Shown here piece after piece: positions 16,492 to 25,150 of a stretch of 64,000 nucleotides of DNA. Under the pieces are notes generated by a model. It worked only from the letters and a program-made list of their open reading frames with translations, ran no database searches and was not told the origin of the DNA. Position 1 is the stretch's first letter. Each line of letters begins with the position of its first letter. Both the position numbers and the translations under genes were made by a program. Source of the stretch: Bradyrhizobium sp. CCBAU 51627 (GTDB taxonomy: Bacteria > Pseudomonadota > Alphaproteobacteria > Rhizobiales > Xanthobacteraceae); the NCBI RefSeq assembly GCF_028128765.1, contig NZ_LBJG01000024.1:1426001-1490000 (forward strand), given 5' to 3'.

Positions 16492-19017
16492 ATGGGCGAG
16501 GGCGCGGCCGAAAAAGAGGACAAGGCGGGTCAAGCGCAGGGCCAGCGTGAAGGCCAGCGCCGGCTCGTGCAATGGGTCCGCGACTATCGGCGTCTGCCCG
16601 ATATCCCCGACGAGTTCCTCGGGCCAGACGGTGCTCCGCGCGCGGTCTGGAGCCGCTTCTTCGATGCCTTCGGCGCGCTCGCGCCAGACGAGGTCGAGCG
16701 GCGCTTCGGCATGGCCGACCGCCACCTCCGCGAGGCCGGCGTCACCTACCGCGCGCCGGGCGACAGCGCCGACCGGCCCTGGTCGCTCAGCCACTTGCCG
16801 CTCCTGATCGACGAGGCCGACTGGACGCAGCTTTGCGCCGGCATCACCCAGCGCGCCGAGCTCTTGGAACTCGTGCTGCGTGACATCTATGGCGAGGGGC
16901 AGCTGGTCGCGGAAGGCGCGCTGCCGGCGGGCGCGATCGCCGGCAGTCCGGAATATCTCCGCCCCGTTTGCGGCGTGCCGCCGCCGGGCGGCCGCTACCT
17001 TTCGCTCTATGCCGCCGATGTCGGCCGCGGCCCCGACGGCCGCTGGTGGGTGCTCGGCGACCGCACCCAGGCGCCCTCGGGCGCGGGCTACGCGCTGGAG
17101 AACCGCCTCGTGCTCTCGCGCGCCTTCTCCGATCTCTACAAGTCGATGAATGTGCCGCGTGTCGCGCCGTTCTTCGAGGCGTTTCGCGACAGCCTTCGGG
17201 CGCGTGCCGATCGCGACGAGCCGCGCATCGGCGTGCTGACGCCAGGCAGTTTCAGCGAGACCTATTTCGAGCACGCGACGCTGGCGCGCTATCTCGGCTT
17301 TCTCTTGGTCGAGGGCGACGATCTCGCCGTCAGCGACAACCGGATTCACATCCGCACCGTTGCCGGGCTGAAGCGGCTCGACGTGCTGCTGCGCCGTGTC
17401 GATTCCAATTCGCTCGATCCGCTCGAGCTCGATGCCTCCTCGCATCTCGGCGTGCCCGGCCTGATCGATGTTCTGCGCAAGGATGGTGTCGTCGTCGCCA
17501 ACATGCCGGGCTCGGGTGTTCTGGAGGCGAGGGCGCTGCTCGGCTTCCTGCCGGCGCTCAGCCGCCGCCTGCTCGGCGAAGAGCTGAAGATGCCGCACAT
17601 CGCGACCTGGTGGTGCGGCCAGCGCAGCGCGCGCGACGAGGTGTTGTCGCGGCTCGGCGAGGTCGCAATCGAAGGCGCCTATCAGCGCGGCGTGCCCGGC
17701 TTCGAGAGCAACGGCCCGGTGCTGGCGAGCGAGCTTGATGCGGCCGGGCGTCAGCGCCTGGTCGATGCCATCAGCGCGCGCGGCATGGATTATGTCGGCC
17801 AGGAGGTGGTGCGGCTTTCAACCATGCCGGTGTGGGAGCAGGGCCAGCTCACGCCGCGACCCTTCGTGCTGCGCGTGTTCGCAGCCGCGACGCCGGACGG
17901 CTGGGCCATCATGCCCGGCGGCTTCTGCCGGATCGCGGAGCAGCCGGATGCGCGCGCGGTATCGATGGGCGACGGCGCCCGCGCGGCCGACGTCTGGGTG
18001 GTCTCGGACAAGAAGGTCTCGACTGCGTCGCTGCTGCCGGCGACCGACAAGGTCCGGATCCGCCGCATCGCCGGTGTGCTGCCGAGCCGCGCCGCCGACA
18101 ATCTGTTCTGGCTCGGCCGCTATCTCGAGCGCGCCGAAGCGACGCTGCGGCTGGTGCGCGCGCTGGGCTCGCCAAGCGGACCGAACAAGGGTACCGCGGC
18201 CTCGCTGCAAGCCGCCGAACGGATCCAGCGCCTGCTGGTGACCTGGGGCGCGATCTCGCAGACCTCGCGCGCGACATCGGCGCGCATCGTCGCCGAAGCA
18301 TTGCAGAGCGAGGCGCGTTTCGGCTCGGCGCTGTCGCTGGTGCGCTCGGCCTTGCGCACAGCGACATCCTTGCGCGAGCGGCTGTCGCCCGATGCCTGGC
18401 AGGTCATCACCGAGATGGCCGAGCGCCTGTCTTACCAGGTGGAGGATGACGACAGCGTGCTGAGCGCCGCCGAGCTCACCTTGCAGGAGCTTGCGAGCTT
18501 TGCGGGACTTGCGCAGGAGAACATGAACCGCGCCGCCGGCTGGCGCTTCCTCGATATCGGCCGCCGCGCCGAGCGCGCCATCAACACCACGCGTTTCGCG
18601 CGCCAGTTCGCCTATGACGAGGCCGGCGACGAGGATCTCGATATCCTGCTGACGCTGGTGGATTCCCAGATCACCTATCGCTCGCGCTATCTGCTGGCGC
18701 CGATCCTGGCGCCGGTGCGGGACCTCGCGGTGCTCGATCCCTACAATCCGCGTTCGGTTGCGTTCCAGGTCGCGACCTTGAACGAGCACATCGCGGCATT
18801 GCCGAGCCTGAAGGAGCACGGACTGATCGAAAAGCCGCAGCGGCTTGCCGTGGCGGTGCAGGCGATGCTGGCGACCGCCGAGGCCGAGAAGCTCGAGGTC
18901 AAGACGCTGTTTGCGCTGGAGCAGGACCTGCTCAGCCTCGCCGAGGCGATCGGGCTGCACTACTTCCCGCACGGCCCCAACGCCAGCCGGCCGGAAAAGC
19001 TGACGGGGCTGGCGTGA
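16492..19017 (+). CDS. Circularly permuted ATP-grasp and alpha-E domain fusion protein
   Basis: 841 residues. The first ~480 form a circularly permuted ATP-grasp domain (DUF404/DUF407; motifs such as WWVLGDRTQAPSGAGYALEN and VVANMPGSGVLE). From about 528 to the end is an all-helical alpha-E (DUF403) domain, opening with RAADNLFWLGRYLERAE. In many bacteria these are two adjacent genes; here they are fused. ATP-grasp enzymes join a carboxylate to an amine through an acyl phosphate, so a ligase making an amide or peptide is likely, with the flanking transglutaminase-fold proteins as partners or hydrolases. The last bases overlap the next gene (GTGA). Confidence 0.88.
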   Translation: MGEGAAEKEDKAGQAQGQREGQRRLVQWVRDYRRLPDIPDEFLGPDGAPRAVWSRFFDAFGALAPDEVERRFGMADRHLREAGVTYRAPGDSADRPWSLSHLPLLIDEADWTQLCAGITQRAELLELVLRDIYGEGQLVAEGALPAGAIAGSPEYLRPVCGVPPPGGRYLSLYAADVGRGPDGRWWVLGDRTQAPSGAGYALENRLVLSRAFSDLYKSMNVPRVAPFFEAFRDSLRARADRDEPRIGVLTPGSFSETYFEHATLARYLGFLLVEGDDLAVSDNRIHIRTVAGLKRLDVLLRRVDSNSLDPLELDASSHLGVPGLIDVLRKDGVVVANMPGSGVLEARALLGFLPALSRRLLGEELKMPHIATWWCGQRSARDEVLSRLGEVAIEGAYQRGVPGFESNGPVLASELDAAGRQRLVDAISARGMDYVGQEVVRLSTMPVWEQGQLTPRPFVLRVFAAATPDGWAIMPGGFCRIAEQPDARAVSMGDGARAADVWVVSDKKVSTASLLPATDKVRIRRIAGVLPSRAADNLFWLGRYLERAEATLRLVRALGSPSGPNKGTAASLQAAERIQRLLVTWGAISQTSRATSARIVAEALQSEARFGSALSLVRSALRTATSLRERLSPDAWQVITEMAERLSYQVEDDDSVLSAAELTLQELASFAGLAQENMNRAAGWRFLDIGRRAERAINTTRFARQFAYDEAGDEDLDILLTLVDSQITYRSRYLLAPILAPVRDLAVLDPYNPRSVAFQVATLNEHIAALPSLKEHGLIEKPQRLAVAVQAMLATAEAEKLEVKTLFALEQDLLSLAEAIGLHYFPHGPNASRPEKLTGLA

Positions 19018-19889
19018 TCTACGACATCAGGCACGTCACGACCTATGAATATGAGAGCCCGGTCAGCTTCGCGCGCTGCACGCTGCGGCTCGAGCCGAAG
19101 GCCGGCAATGGCCAGGAGCTGATCTCGCACAAGGTCGAGATACGCCCCCGTCCGTCCGAGCGCCACGTTCGCCGCGACTTCTTCGGTACGCTGACCGAGA
19201 GCGTGGTGATCGACGCCGCGCATCGTAATTTGCGCATCGATTCCCGCTCGCGCGTCTCGGTGTCGCGACAGCCGCCGCGCGACTCCGCGAGCCCACCGTG
19301 GGAGAGCATCCGCGACATCGCGTTCGAAGCAACCAGCCTCGGGCCGTCCTCGCCGGTCGGCTATGTCTTTGCGAGCCCTTTGGTGCCTGTTCTGCGCCCC
19401 GTCAGTGCCTATGCGGCGGAAAGCTTCGCGCCCGGCGTGGGCATCCTCGCTGGTGCCGTCGATCTCATGCATCGCATCCGCACCGAGTTTCGCTACGACT
19501 CGAAAGCCACGGTGATCTCGACACCCCTGAACGAGGTGTTCGACAAGCGCCACGGCGTCTGCCAGGATTTTGCTCATGTCATGATCGCAGGACTTCGCGG
19601 GCTTGGCCTGCCGGCGGCCTATGTCAGCGGTTACTTGCGCACCATCCCGCCGCCGGGCCAGCCGCGCTTGCAGGGCGCGGACGCAACCCACGCCTGGGTG
19701 TCCCTGTGGTGCGGGGCGGAGCTTGGCTGGATCGATTTCGATCCGACCAACGACCTGCTGGTCGCCAACGACCACATCGTGCTGACGGTCGGCCGCGACT
19801 TCTCCGACGTTTCGCCGATCGACGGCATCATCGTCGGCTCGCCGAAGCAGAAGCTCGGTGTCGCCGTGGACGTGCTGCTGGTGGAGTGA
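19014..19889 (+). CDS. Transglutaminase-like cysteine protease fold protein
   Basis: 291 residues from a GTG that overlaps the previous stop by 4 bases. A bacterial transglutaminase N-terminal beta domain (MIYDIRHVTTYEYESPV) is followed by the core with triad C183 (HGVCQDFAH), H226 (THAWVSL) and D243 (DFDPTN). It has no signal peptide, so it acts in the cytoplasm with the two upstream proteins. Most bacterial members are thought to be peptidases or amidases and not crosslinking enzymes. As the last operon gene it could trim or transfer the product of the ATP-grasp ligase. Family is sure; role is inferred. Confidence 0.9.
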   Translation: MIYDIRHVTTYEYESPVSFARCTLRLEPKAGNGQELISHKVEIRPRPSERHVRRDFFGTLTESVVIDAAHRNLRIDSRSRVSVSRQPPRDSASPPWESIRDIAFEATSLGPSSPVGYVFASPLVPVLRPVSAYAAESFAPGVGILAGAVDLMHRIRTEFRYDSKATVISTPLNEVFDKRHGVCQDFAHVMIAGLRGLGLPAAYVSGYLRTIPPPGQPRLQGADATHAWVSLWCGAELGWIDFDPTNDLLVANDHIVLTVGRDFSDVSPIDGIIVGSPKQKLGVAVDVLLVE

Positions 19890-20305
19890 AGATGATTCAT
19901 CGGACGCTTGGCGGCGATGATTCTTGCGGCCTATGCGCGCCCGGGCTTTTGGGCCGCCTCGTTCCCAGTCGTTGCGAGTCATTCGCGATCGCATCCACGA
20001 GGGAATTGACGCGCCTGTCCGCAATGCGGTGCAGAGGTCCTGGTCCGACAGCGAAGGACGTCGGCTCATGCCCCCGTCATCGATCGTTTGCGGTCGGCCA
20101 TTGGCCGGGCTGCGGCCCGCCCTAAAAATATACCGAACTATGGCCGCAACCGTGATGCTGCGGGGCGGCACGGCATCATATTTACGTATTTTTGTTCCGG
20201 AGTTTGGCCAGCCGCTCCAGATTGGGCTATGCTCAGCCTGCGTCGAGGCAAGTATGAGACGTCAGGAGCTAGCGTGGGACACCACCGACAGACGGGGCAG
20301 CATCC
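19890..20305 (+). other. Intergenic region before the HD protein gene
   Basis: About 416 bases. Open frames cross it on both strands but none shows a recognisable domain or a convincing start. The AT-richer stretch near 20125-20200 (TAAAAATATACCG, ATATTTACGTATTTTTG) stands out from the GC-rich surroundings and is the likely promoter area for the gene at 20306. No specific box can be named. Confidence 0.4.
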
Positions 20306-21133
20306 ATGATGACGTTACCGCGACTGGCGGCTGAGACCCTGGAGAAGATGCTGGGCTCGTTCATGCGCCGCCGGTTCGACGAGTCCTATGCCAGGGTGCT
20401 GGAAGGATCGACGCGCACGGCGCTGGAATGCATCGGCAACAGCGATGCGCTCTACCACAACATCGAGCATACGATGCTGGTGACGCTGGCGGCCCAGGCG
20501 ATCCTGATGGGACGCAATCTCCACACTCACCTTGCCGCGGAAGACTACCTCCACATCCTCATCGCCTGCCTTGCGCACGATATCGGTTACGTGCGCGGCC
20601 TGTTCGAGGAGGACGACGAAGACGGTTTCCTGGTCGACGAGGCCGGCACCAAAGTGTCACTGCCGCGTGGCGCATCCGATGCCAGTCTGATGATGTATCA
20701 TGTTGACAGGTCGAAGCTTTTCGTGCGGCGCCGGCTGCCGCCCATCCGTGGCGTCGACTCTGAGCGTGTCGCTCGCGCGATCGAGGGCACGCGCTTCCCG
20801 GCCCGCCAGGGCCAGGAATATGACGACGAGGCCTCGATCCTGCGCGCCGCCGATTTCATCGGCCAGCTCGGCGATCCCAACTATCTGCGCAAGGCCAATG
20901 CGCTTTATTACGAGTTCGAGGAGGTCGGCATCAATCGCCAGCTCGGCTACGACTCGCCCGCCGACATCGTCAACCGCTATCCACAATTCTACTGGAACAG
21001 CGTTGCACCGCACATCCAGACAGAGATCGGCTATCTCAACAAGACCGAGATCGGCCGGCAGTGGATCGCCAACCTCTACAGCAACGTTTTCCGCGCCGAA
21101 CGCGACATCTCGCTGTCAGGGCCGCAGAAGTAA
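20306..21133 (+). CDS. HD-domain metal-dependent phosphohydrolase
   Basis: 275 residues. The HD-superfamily ligands are visible: H51 and H55 (YHNIEHTML) and the H91-D92 doublet (CLAHDIGY), with a further Asp near 190 in RAADFIGQLGD. Such enzymes hydrolyse phosphoesters, often cyclic or ordinary nucleotides; the substrate is unknown here. The ATG at 20306 is the first in frame with good coding character. The neighbours (a palindromic repeat and an epoxide-hydrolase-like gene) give no pathway. Confidence 0.78.
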   Translation: MMTLPRLAAETLEKMLGSFMRRRFDESYARVLEGSTRTALECIGNSDALYHNIEHTMLVTLAAQAILMGRNLHTHLAAEDYLHILIACLAHDIGYVRGLFEEDDEDGFLVDEAGTKVSLPRGASDASLMMYHVDRSKLFVRRRLPPIRGVDSERVARAIEGTRFPARQGQEYDDEASILRAADFIGQLGDPNYLRKANALYYEFEEVGINRQLGYDSPADIVNRYPQFYWNSVAPHIQTEIGYLNKTEIGRQWIANLYSNVFRAERDISLSGPQK

Positions 21134-21140
21134 CGCTCTT

Positions 21141-21227
21141 GTAGCCCGGATGGAGCGAAGCGAAATCCGGGGTGGCTGTTTCCGCTTGGATGGATTCCCG
21201 GATTGCGCTGCGCTCCATCCGGGCTAC
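21141..21227. repeat. Palindromic dispersed repeat
   Basis: Arms 21141-21171 (GTAGCCCGGATGGAGCGAAG...) and 21197-21227 (...CGCTCCATCCGGGCTAC) are 31 bases long and match as inverted repeats with two mismatches. The element lies between two same-strand genes. This GTAGCCCGGATGGAGCG type is very widespread in Bradyrhizobium and relatives, in my recollection. Confidence 0.8.
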
Positions 21228-21252
21228 GGTCTTCCAATTGCGTGAGCCAACC

Positions 21253-22158
21253 ATGCTGCAAAAAACCATCACCACGGACGTCCTCGACATCGCCTACCGC
21301 GAATACGGCGAGCCGGATGGCTGGCCCTGCATCATGGGCCACGGCTTTCCCTACGACGTGAACGCCTATGCCGAGACCGCGCCTCTCATCGCACAAGGCG
21401 GTGCGCGGGTGCTGGTGCCATGGCTGCGCGGCTATGGGCCGACGCGGTTTCGCTCCCCTGCGACGTTGCGCTCCGGCGAGCAGGCCGCGCTCGGCGCCGA
21501 TCTCCTGGCCTTCATGGATGCGCTTGGTATCGCGCGCGCCGTCGTCGGCGGCTATGACTGGGGCGGCCGCGCGGCCTGCGTGGTCTCGGTGCTTCATCCC
21601 GAGCGGGTGGTCGGGCTCGTCTCCGGCAATTCCTACAATATCCAGAACATCGCGCGTGCGATGGAGCCGGCGTCACCTCCGCAGGAGGCGGCGCTCTGGT
21701 ATCAATACCTCTTCCACAACGAGCGCGGCCGCCGTGCGCTGGAGCTCAACCGCCGCGGCTTTGCCCGTCAGCTCTGGGCGATGTGGTCGCCGAAATGGAC
21801 TTTCGACGATGCGACATTCGAAAAAAGCGCGTCCTCGTTCGACAATCCTGATTTCGTCGACGTCGTGATCCACTCCTATCGCCATCGCTTCGCGCTGGCC
21901 GAAGGCGATCCCGCCTACGCCGCTATGGAGGCCAAGCTCGCCGCGCAGCCGCCGGTCCGCGTGCCGACGATTGCGATCGACGGCGACAGCGACGGCGTCA
22001 TTCCAGGCACCGCCCATCACGCGAGCAAGTTCGAGGGCTTTTACGAGCGGCGCGTGTTCGCCGGCGCCGGCCATAATCTGCCGCAGGAGCGGCCGGCCGA
22101 ATGGGCGCAGGCGGTGCTCGACCTGCAAAAAGCGGCTGAATCCAGCTTCTCACCATGA
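21253..22158 (+). CDS. Alpha/beta hydrolase, epoxide hydrolase/dehalogenase-like
   Basis: 301 residues from the ATG at 21253; earlier codons in frame lie in the palindromic repeat. The nucleophile elbow is GGYDWGG with Asp (D102) in place of Ser, which points to epoxide hydrolases or haloalkane dehalogenases, not esterases. An oxyanion-type HG sits at 30-31 (MGHGFP) and the catalytic His is in GAGHNLPQE near the C-terminus. The natural substrate is unknown. The gene is followed by a short hairpin (22173-22190) and folE. Confidence 0.82.
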   Translation: MLQKTITTDVLDIAYREYGEPDGWPCIMGHGFPYDVNAYAETAPLIAQGGARVLVPWLRGYGPTRFRSPATLRSGEQAALGADLLAFMDALGIARAVVGGYDWGGRAACVVSVLHPERVVGLVSGNSYNIQNIARAMEPASPPQEAALWYQYLFHNERGRRALELNRRGFARQLWAMWSPKWTFDDATFEKSASSFDNPDFVDVVIHSYRHRFALAEGDPAYAAMEAKLAAQPPVRVPTIAIDGDSDGVIPGTAHHASKFEGFYERRVFAGAGHNLPQERPAEWAQAVLDLQKAAESSFSP

Positions 22159-22172
22159 AGATATGAGGCCTG

Positions 22173-22190
22173 CCTCCGATTTTTCGGAGG
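22173..22190. terminator. Small hairpin between the hydrolase gene and folE
   Basis: CCTCCGA (22173-22179) and TCGGAGG (22184-22190) pair perfectly around a TTTT loop, 15 bases after the hydrolase stop. No T-run follows, so termination is only possible. Confidence 0.35.
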
Positions 22191-22195
22191 TCCCG

Positions 22196-22220
22196 GGAAC
22201 CTTTTCCAGTCGCAGCCGTC
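22196..22220 (+). promoter_or_regulatory. Candidate EcfG-type general stress promoter upstream of folE
   Basis: GGAAC (22196-22200), a 16-base spacer, then CGTC (22217-22220). The alphaproteobacterial general-stress sigma factor EcfG recognises GGAAC-N16/17-CGTT, so this is a one-mismatch match, placed 51 bases before the folE start. Confidence 0.35.
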
Positions 22221-22270
22221 CAAGCTGTGGGGCCGCTTCCGTGCGCGGCCCGTTGCAGGGGAGGTTTTCG

Positions 22271-22897
22271 ATGAAGTCGCAAGCGCGCAGGCTGGAACGT
22301 GTCGCGGTCGCACAGGTGCCGAGCGAGCGGCCTGACAGGGCGGAGGTCGAGCAAGCGATCCGCACCATGATCCGCTGGGCCGGCGACGATCCCGCGCGCC
22401 ATGGCTTGCGCGACACGCCGGATCGCGTCGCGCGCGCCTTTGAGGAGTACTTCTCCGGCTATGCGCAGGATCCGACCGAAATCCTGCAAAAGACCTTTGA
22501 AGAGATCGAAGGCTATGACGAGATGATCGTCCTGCGCGGCGTTCGCTTCGAAAGCCATTGCGAGCACCACATGGCGCCGATCGTGGGGCGCGCCTGGGTC
22601 GCCTATATCCCGCAGGGACGCGTGGTCGGCATTTCCAAGCTTGCGCGTGTCGTCGACATCTATGCCAAGCGCCTCCAGATCCAGGAGAAGATGACCGCAC
22701 AGATCGCCAACACCATCAACGATGTGCTCAAGCCCGAAGGTGTCGGCGTCATCATCAAGGCGACGCATCACTGCATGACCACGCGCGGCGCCCACAAGCC
22801 CGGGACCGATCTCGTCACCAGCCGCATGTTGGGTGTGTTCCGCGACAACGCGCTGACGCGCCAGGAATTGCTGGGGTTGGCCAATTCGGACGAGTGA
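22271..22897 (+). CDS. folE: GTP cyclohydrolase I
   Basis: 208 residues from the ATG at 22271, preceded by GGGGAGG. It converts GTP to 7,8-dihydroneopterin triphosphate, the first step of folate (and tetrahydrobiopterin) synthesis. Zinc ligands C97, H100 (SHCEHHMAP) and C168 (HHCMTTRG) are present, so this is the zinc-dependent type IA enzyme. Blocks GRVVGISKLARVVDIYAKRLQ and TSRMLGVFR are characteristic. The long in-frame extension back to 21971 is antisense-like to nothing but overlaps the hydrolase gene, and is rejected. The Rieske-FAD reductase gene follows after 31 bases, perhaps in the same transcript. Confidence 0.95.
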   Translation: MKSQARRLERVAVAQVPSERPDRAEVEQAIRTMIRWAGDDPARHGLRDTPDRVARAFEEYFSGYAQDPTEILQKTFEEIEGYDEMIVLRGVRFESHCEHHMAPIVGRAWVAYIPQGRVVGISKLARVVDIYAKRLQIQEKMTAQIANTINDVLKPEGVGVIIKATHHCMTTRGAHKPGTDLVTSRMLGVFRDNALTRQELLGLANSDE

Positions 22898-22928
22898 TCC
22901 GCAAGGAGACGACGCCAGGGAGACAACC

Positions 22929-24452
22929 ATGACCGAGGACAAGAAGCCAAGCGGCCCGGACCTGACCAAAGGTGTTGCGCTCTCCGAACTCAAGGACGGC
23001 AAACTGCTCGGTCATGTCGGGGAGGAGGACGTTCTGCTGGTGCAGGCCGGCAGCGAGATCTTCGCGATCGAGCCGCTTTGCAGCCATTACCACGGTCCGC
23101 TCGCCGAGGGCCTCGTGGTCGGCGACACCATCCGTTGCCCCTGGCACCACGCCTGCTTCGCCTTGCGGTCAGGCGAGGCAACGCGTCCGCCGGCGCTGAA
23201 TGCGCTGGCGGTGTGGGACGTCACGCGCGATCACGACAGGATCATCGTTGCGCGCAAGCGCGAGGCGTCAAAGCCGTCGATGGCTCATCGCAGCGCGCCG
23301 ACGCCCGAAAAGTTCGTCATCGTCGGCGGCGGTGCGGCGGGCTTCGCGGCCGCCGAGATGCTTCGCCGCGAAGGCTTTGCCGGCGCCATCACCATGCTCA
23401 GCAATGACGGTGCGATGCCGGTCGACCGGCCCAACCTCTCCAAGGATTATCTCGCCGGCAACGCGCCGGAGGACTGGCTGCCGCTGCGCGGCGAGGACTA
23501 TTATCAGGATGCCGGCATCGACCTCCGGCTCAACACCGCGGTCGCGGCGATCGATCCGAAGACACGGAGCGTCGCCCTGGGTAACGGCGACAAGCTGCCG
23601 TTCGACCGGCTCCTGCTGGCGACCGGCGCGGAGCCGATAAGACTCCAGATTCCCGGTGCCGACCAGCCGCATGTCCACACCTTGCGTTCGGTCGCGGACA
23701 GCCGCGCCATCATCAAGGCCGCTGGCAGCGCCAGGCGCGCATTGGTGATCGGCGCCAGCTTCATCGGGCTTGAGGTCGCGGCCTCCTTGCGGGCGCGCAA
23801 GCTGGAGGTGCACGTGGTCGCGCCGGAAGAGCGGCCGATGCAGAAGGTGCTCGGGTCTGAGATGGGCGATTTCGTTCGCGCACTGCACGAAGAAAATGGC
23901 GTCATCTTCCATCTGAAGGACACCGTGGAGAGGCTCGAAGGCTCGCGTGCGACGCTGAAGGGCAGCGGCGTGATCGAGGCCGACCTCGTCGTGGTCGGCA
24001 TCGGCGTCAGGCCGCGCCTCGCTCTGGCCGAGCAGGCGGGGCTTGCCGCCGATCGCGGCGTCAGCGTCAGCGAATATCTGGAAACCAGCGTGGCCGGCAT
24101 CTTCGCGGCGGGCGACATCGCGCGCTGGCCCGATCCGCATTCGCGGCAAACCATCCGCGTCGAGCATTGGGTGGTCGCGGAGCGCCAGGGCCAGACCGCG
24201 GCGCGCAACATGCTCGGCAAGCGTGAGCGCTTCGATGCCGTGCCGTTCTTCTGGAGCCAGCATTACGACGTCCCGATCAACTATGTCGGTCACGCCGAGA
24301 GTTTCGACGACATCGCCGTCGACGGCAGCATCAAGGACAGGGACTGCCTGCTGAAGTACCGCAAGGGCGGCCGGGTGCTGGCGGTCGCCTCGATCTATCG
24401 CGATCTCGATAATCTCAGGGCCGAGCTCGAGATGGAGCGGTCGCGCGCTTGA
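22929..24452 (+). CDS. Rieske [2Fe-2S] domain / FAD-NAD(P)H oxidoreductase fusion (AIF-like)
   Basis: 507 residues. The N-terminal ~110 residues are a Rieske domain with C51-x-H53 and C70-x-x-H73 (CSHYHGP, CPWHHAC). From about 125 onward is a pyridine-nucleotide-disulfide reductase-type flavoprotein with two Rossmann motifs (VIVGGGAAGFAAAEML and ALVIGASFIGLEVAASL) and a GIFAAGDIARW FAD motif. The arrangement matches apoptosis-inducing-factor-like reductases. It should pass electrons from NAD(P)H through FAD to the cluster and an unknown partner. No oxygenase component is adjacent. Its ATG follows GGGAGACAACC. Confidence 0.9.
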   Translation: MTEDKKPSGPDLTKGVALSELKDGKLLGHVGEEDVLLVQAGSEIFAIEPLCSHYHGPLAEGLVVGDTIRCPWHHACFALRSGEATRPPALNALAVWDVTRDHDRIIVARKREASKPSMAHRSAPTPEKFVIVGGGAAGFAAAEMLRREGFAGAITMLSNDGAMPVDRPNLSKDYLAGNAPEDWLPLRGEDYYQDAGIDLRLNTAVAAIDPKTRSVALGNGDKLPFDRLLLATGAEPIRLQIPGADQPHVHTLRSVADSRAIIKAAGSARRALVIGASFIGLEVAASLRARKLEVHVVAPEERPMQKVLGSEMGDFVRALHEENGVIFHLKDTVERLEGSRATLKGSGVIEADLVVVGIGVRPRLALAEQAGLAADRGVSVSEYLETSVAGIFAAGDIARWPDPHSRQTIRVEHWVVAERQGQTAARNMLGKRERFDAVPFFWSQHYDVPINYVGHAESFDDIAVDGSIKDRDCLLKYRKGGRVLAVASIYRDLDNLRAELEMERSRA

Positions 24453-24555
24453 TCTGCGTCAACGCGGGCGGCCGCCGGGCTGCTGTGGTGGCTGGGGTCC
24501 CGGCGCCGCACTATCCTGAGGTATGCTCCGGGGCACCACATGCAGGAGGTGCATC

Positions 24556-25131
24556 ATGACATCTGCTTCGGATACCTCTCCCCATCTCGGCCTCGGCTCC
24601 GGCATCGCAGCGTTGCATGCCAAATGGGGCTGGATCGTTGCCCTCGGCGTCGTCTACCTCATCGCCGGCTTCGTCGCGCTCGGCAGCGTGGTGATGGCGA
24701 CAGTCGCGAGTGTGATCGTGGTCGGCGCGATGATGATCGTCGCCGGCGCCGCCGAGATCATCGGCGCCTTCCAGATGAAGAGCTGGGGCAAGTTCATGAT
24801 CTGGGTGCTGCTTGGCGCGCTCTATGTCATCGCCGGCATTCTCACCTTCGACAATCCGCTGCTCGCGGCAGTCTTGCTGACGCTGTTCCTCGGCGTATCG
24901 CTGATCGCCTCCGGCGCCGTCAGGCTGTTTCTCGCTTTCAGCATGAAGCGCGAGAGCCCGTGGGTGTGGGTGGCGCTGTCGGGTGCCATCACGCTGCTGC
25001 TCGGTCTCTTGATCGTCGCGCGCTGGCCGATCAACAGCGTCTACATCCTCGGCCTCTTCCTCGGCATCGACCTGATCATGGCAGGCGCGGGCTGGATCAG
25101 CCTCGGCCTCGCCTTGAAGCGGCGCGGCTAG
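24556..25131 (+). CDS. HdeD-family integral membrane protein
   Basis: 191 residues from the ATG at 24556, preceded by AGGAGGT (24544-24550). Six hydrophobic helices in three hairpins (for example WIVALGVVYLIAGFVALGSV and FMIWVLLGALYVIAGIL) give the DUF308/HdeD fold, an inner-membrane protein linked in E. coli to acid resistance at high cell density. No enzyme motif is present. It stands alone between the Rieske-FAD gene and a convergent PAP2 gene, so its role here is not clear. Confidence 0.85.
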   Translation: MTSASDTSPHLGLGSGIAALHAKWGWIVALGVVYLIAGFVALGSVVMATVASVIVVGAMMIVAGAAEIIGAFQMKSWGKFMIWVLLGALYVIAGILTFDNPLLAAVLLTLFLGVSLIASGAVRLFLAFSMKRESPWVWVALSGAITLLLGLLIVARWPINSVYILGLFLGIDLIMAGAGWISLGLALKRRG

Positions 25132-25150
25132 CTGGAGTGCTCCGCCGAGA

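Noticed and set aside
15703..17598. A 631-codon minus-strand open frame
   Set aside because: It is antisense to the DUF2126 and ATP-grasp genes, which have clear motifs; its composition is that of a shadow frame.
19924..20334. A 136-residue ORF between the transglutaminase and HD genes
   Set aside because: It shows no domain, crosses an AT-rich likely promoter and overlaps the HD gene start.
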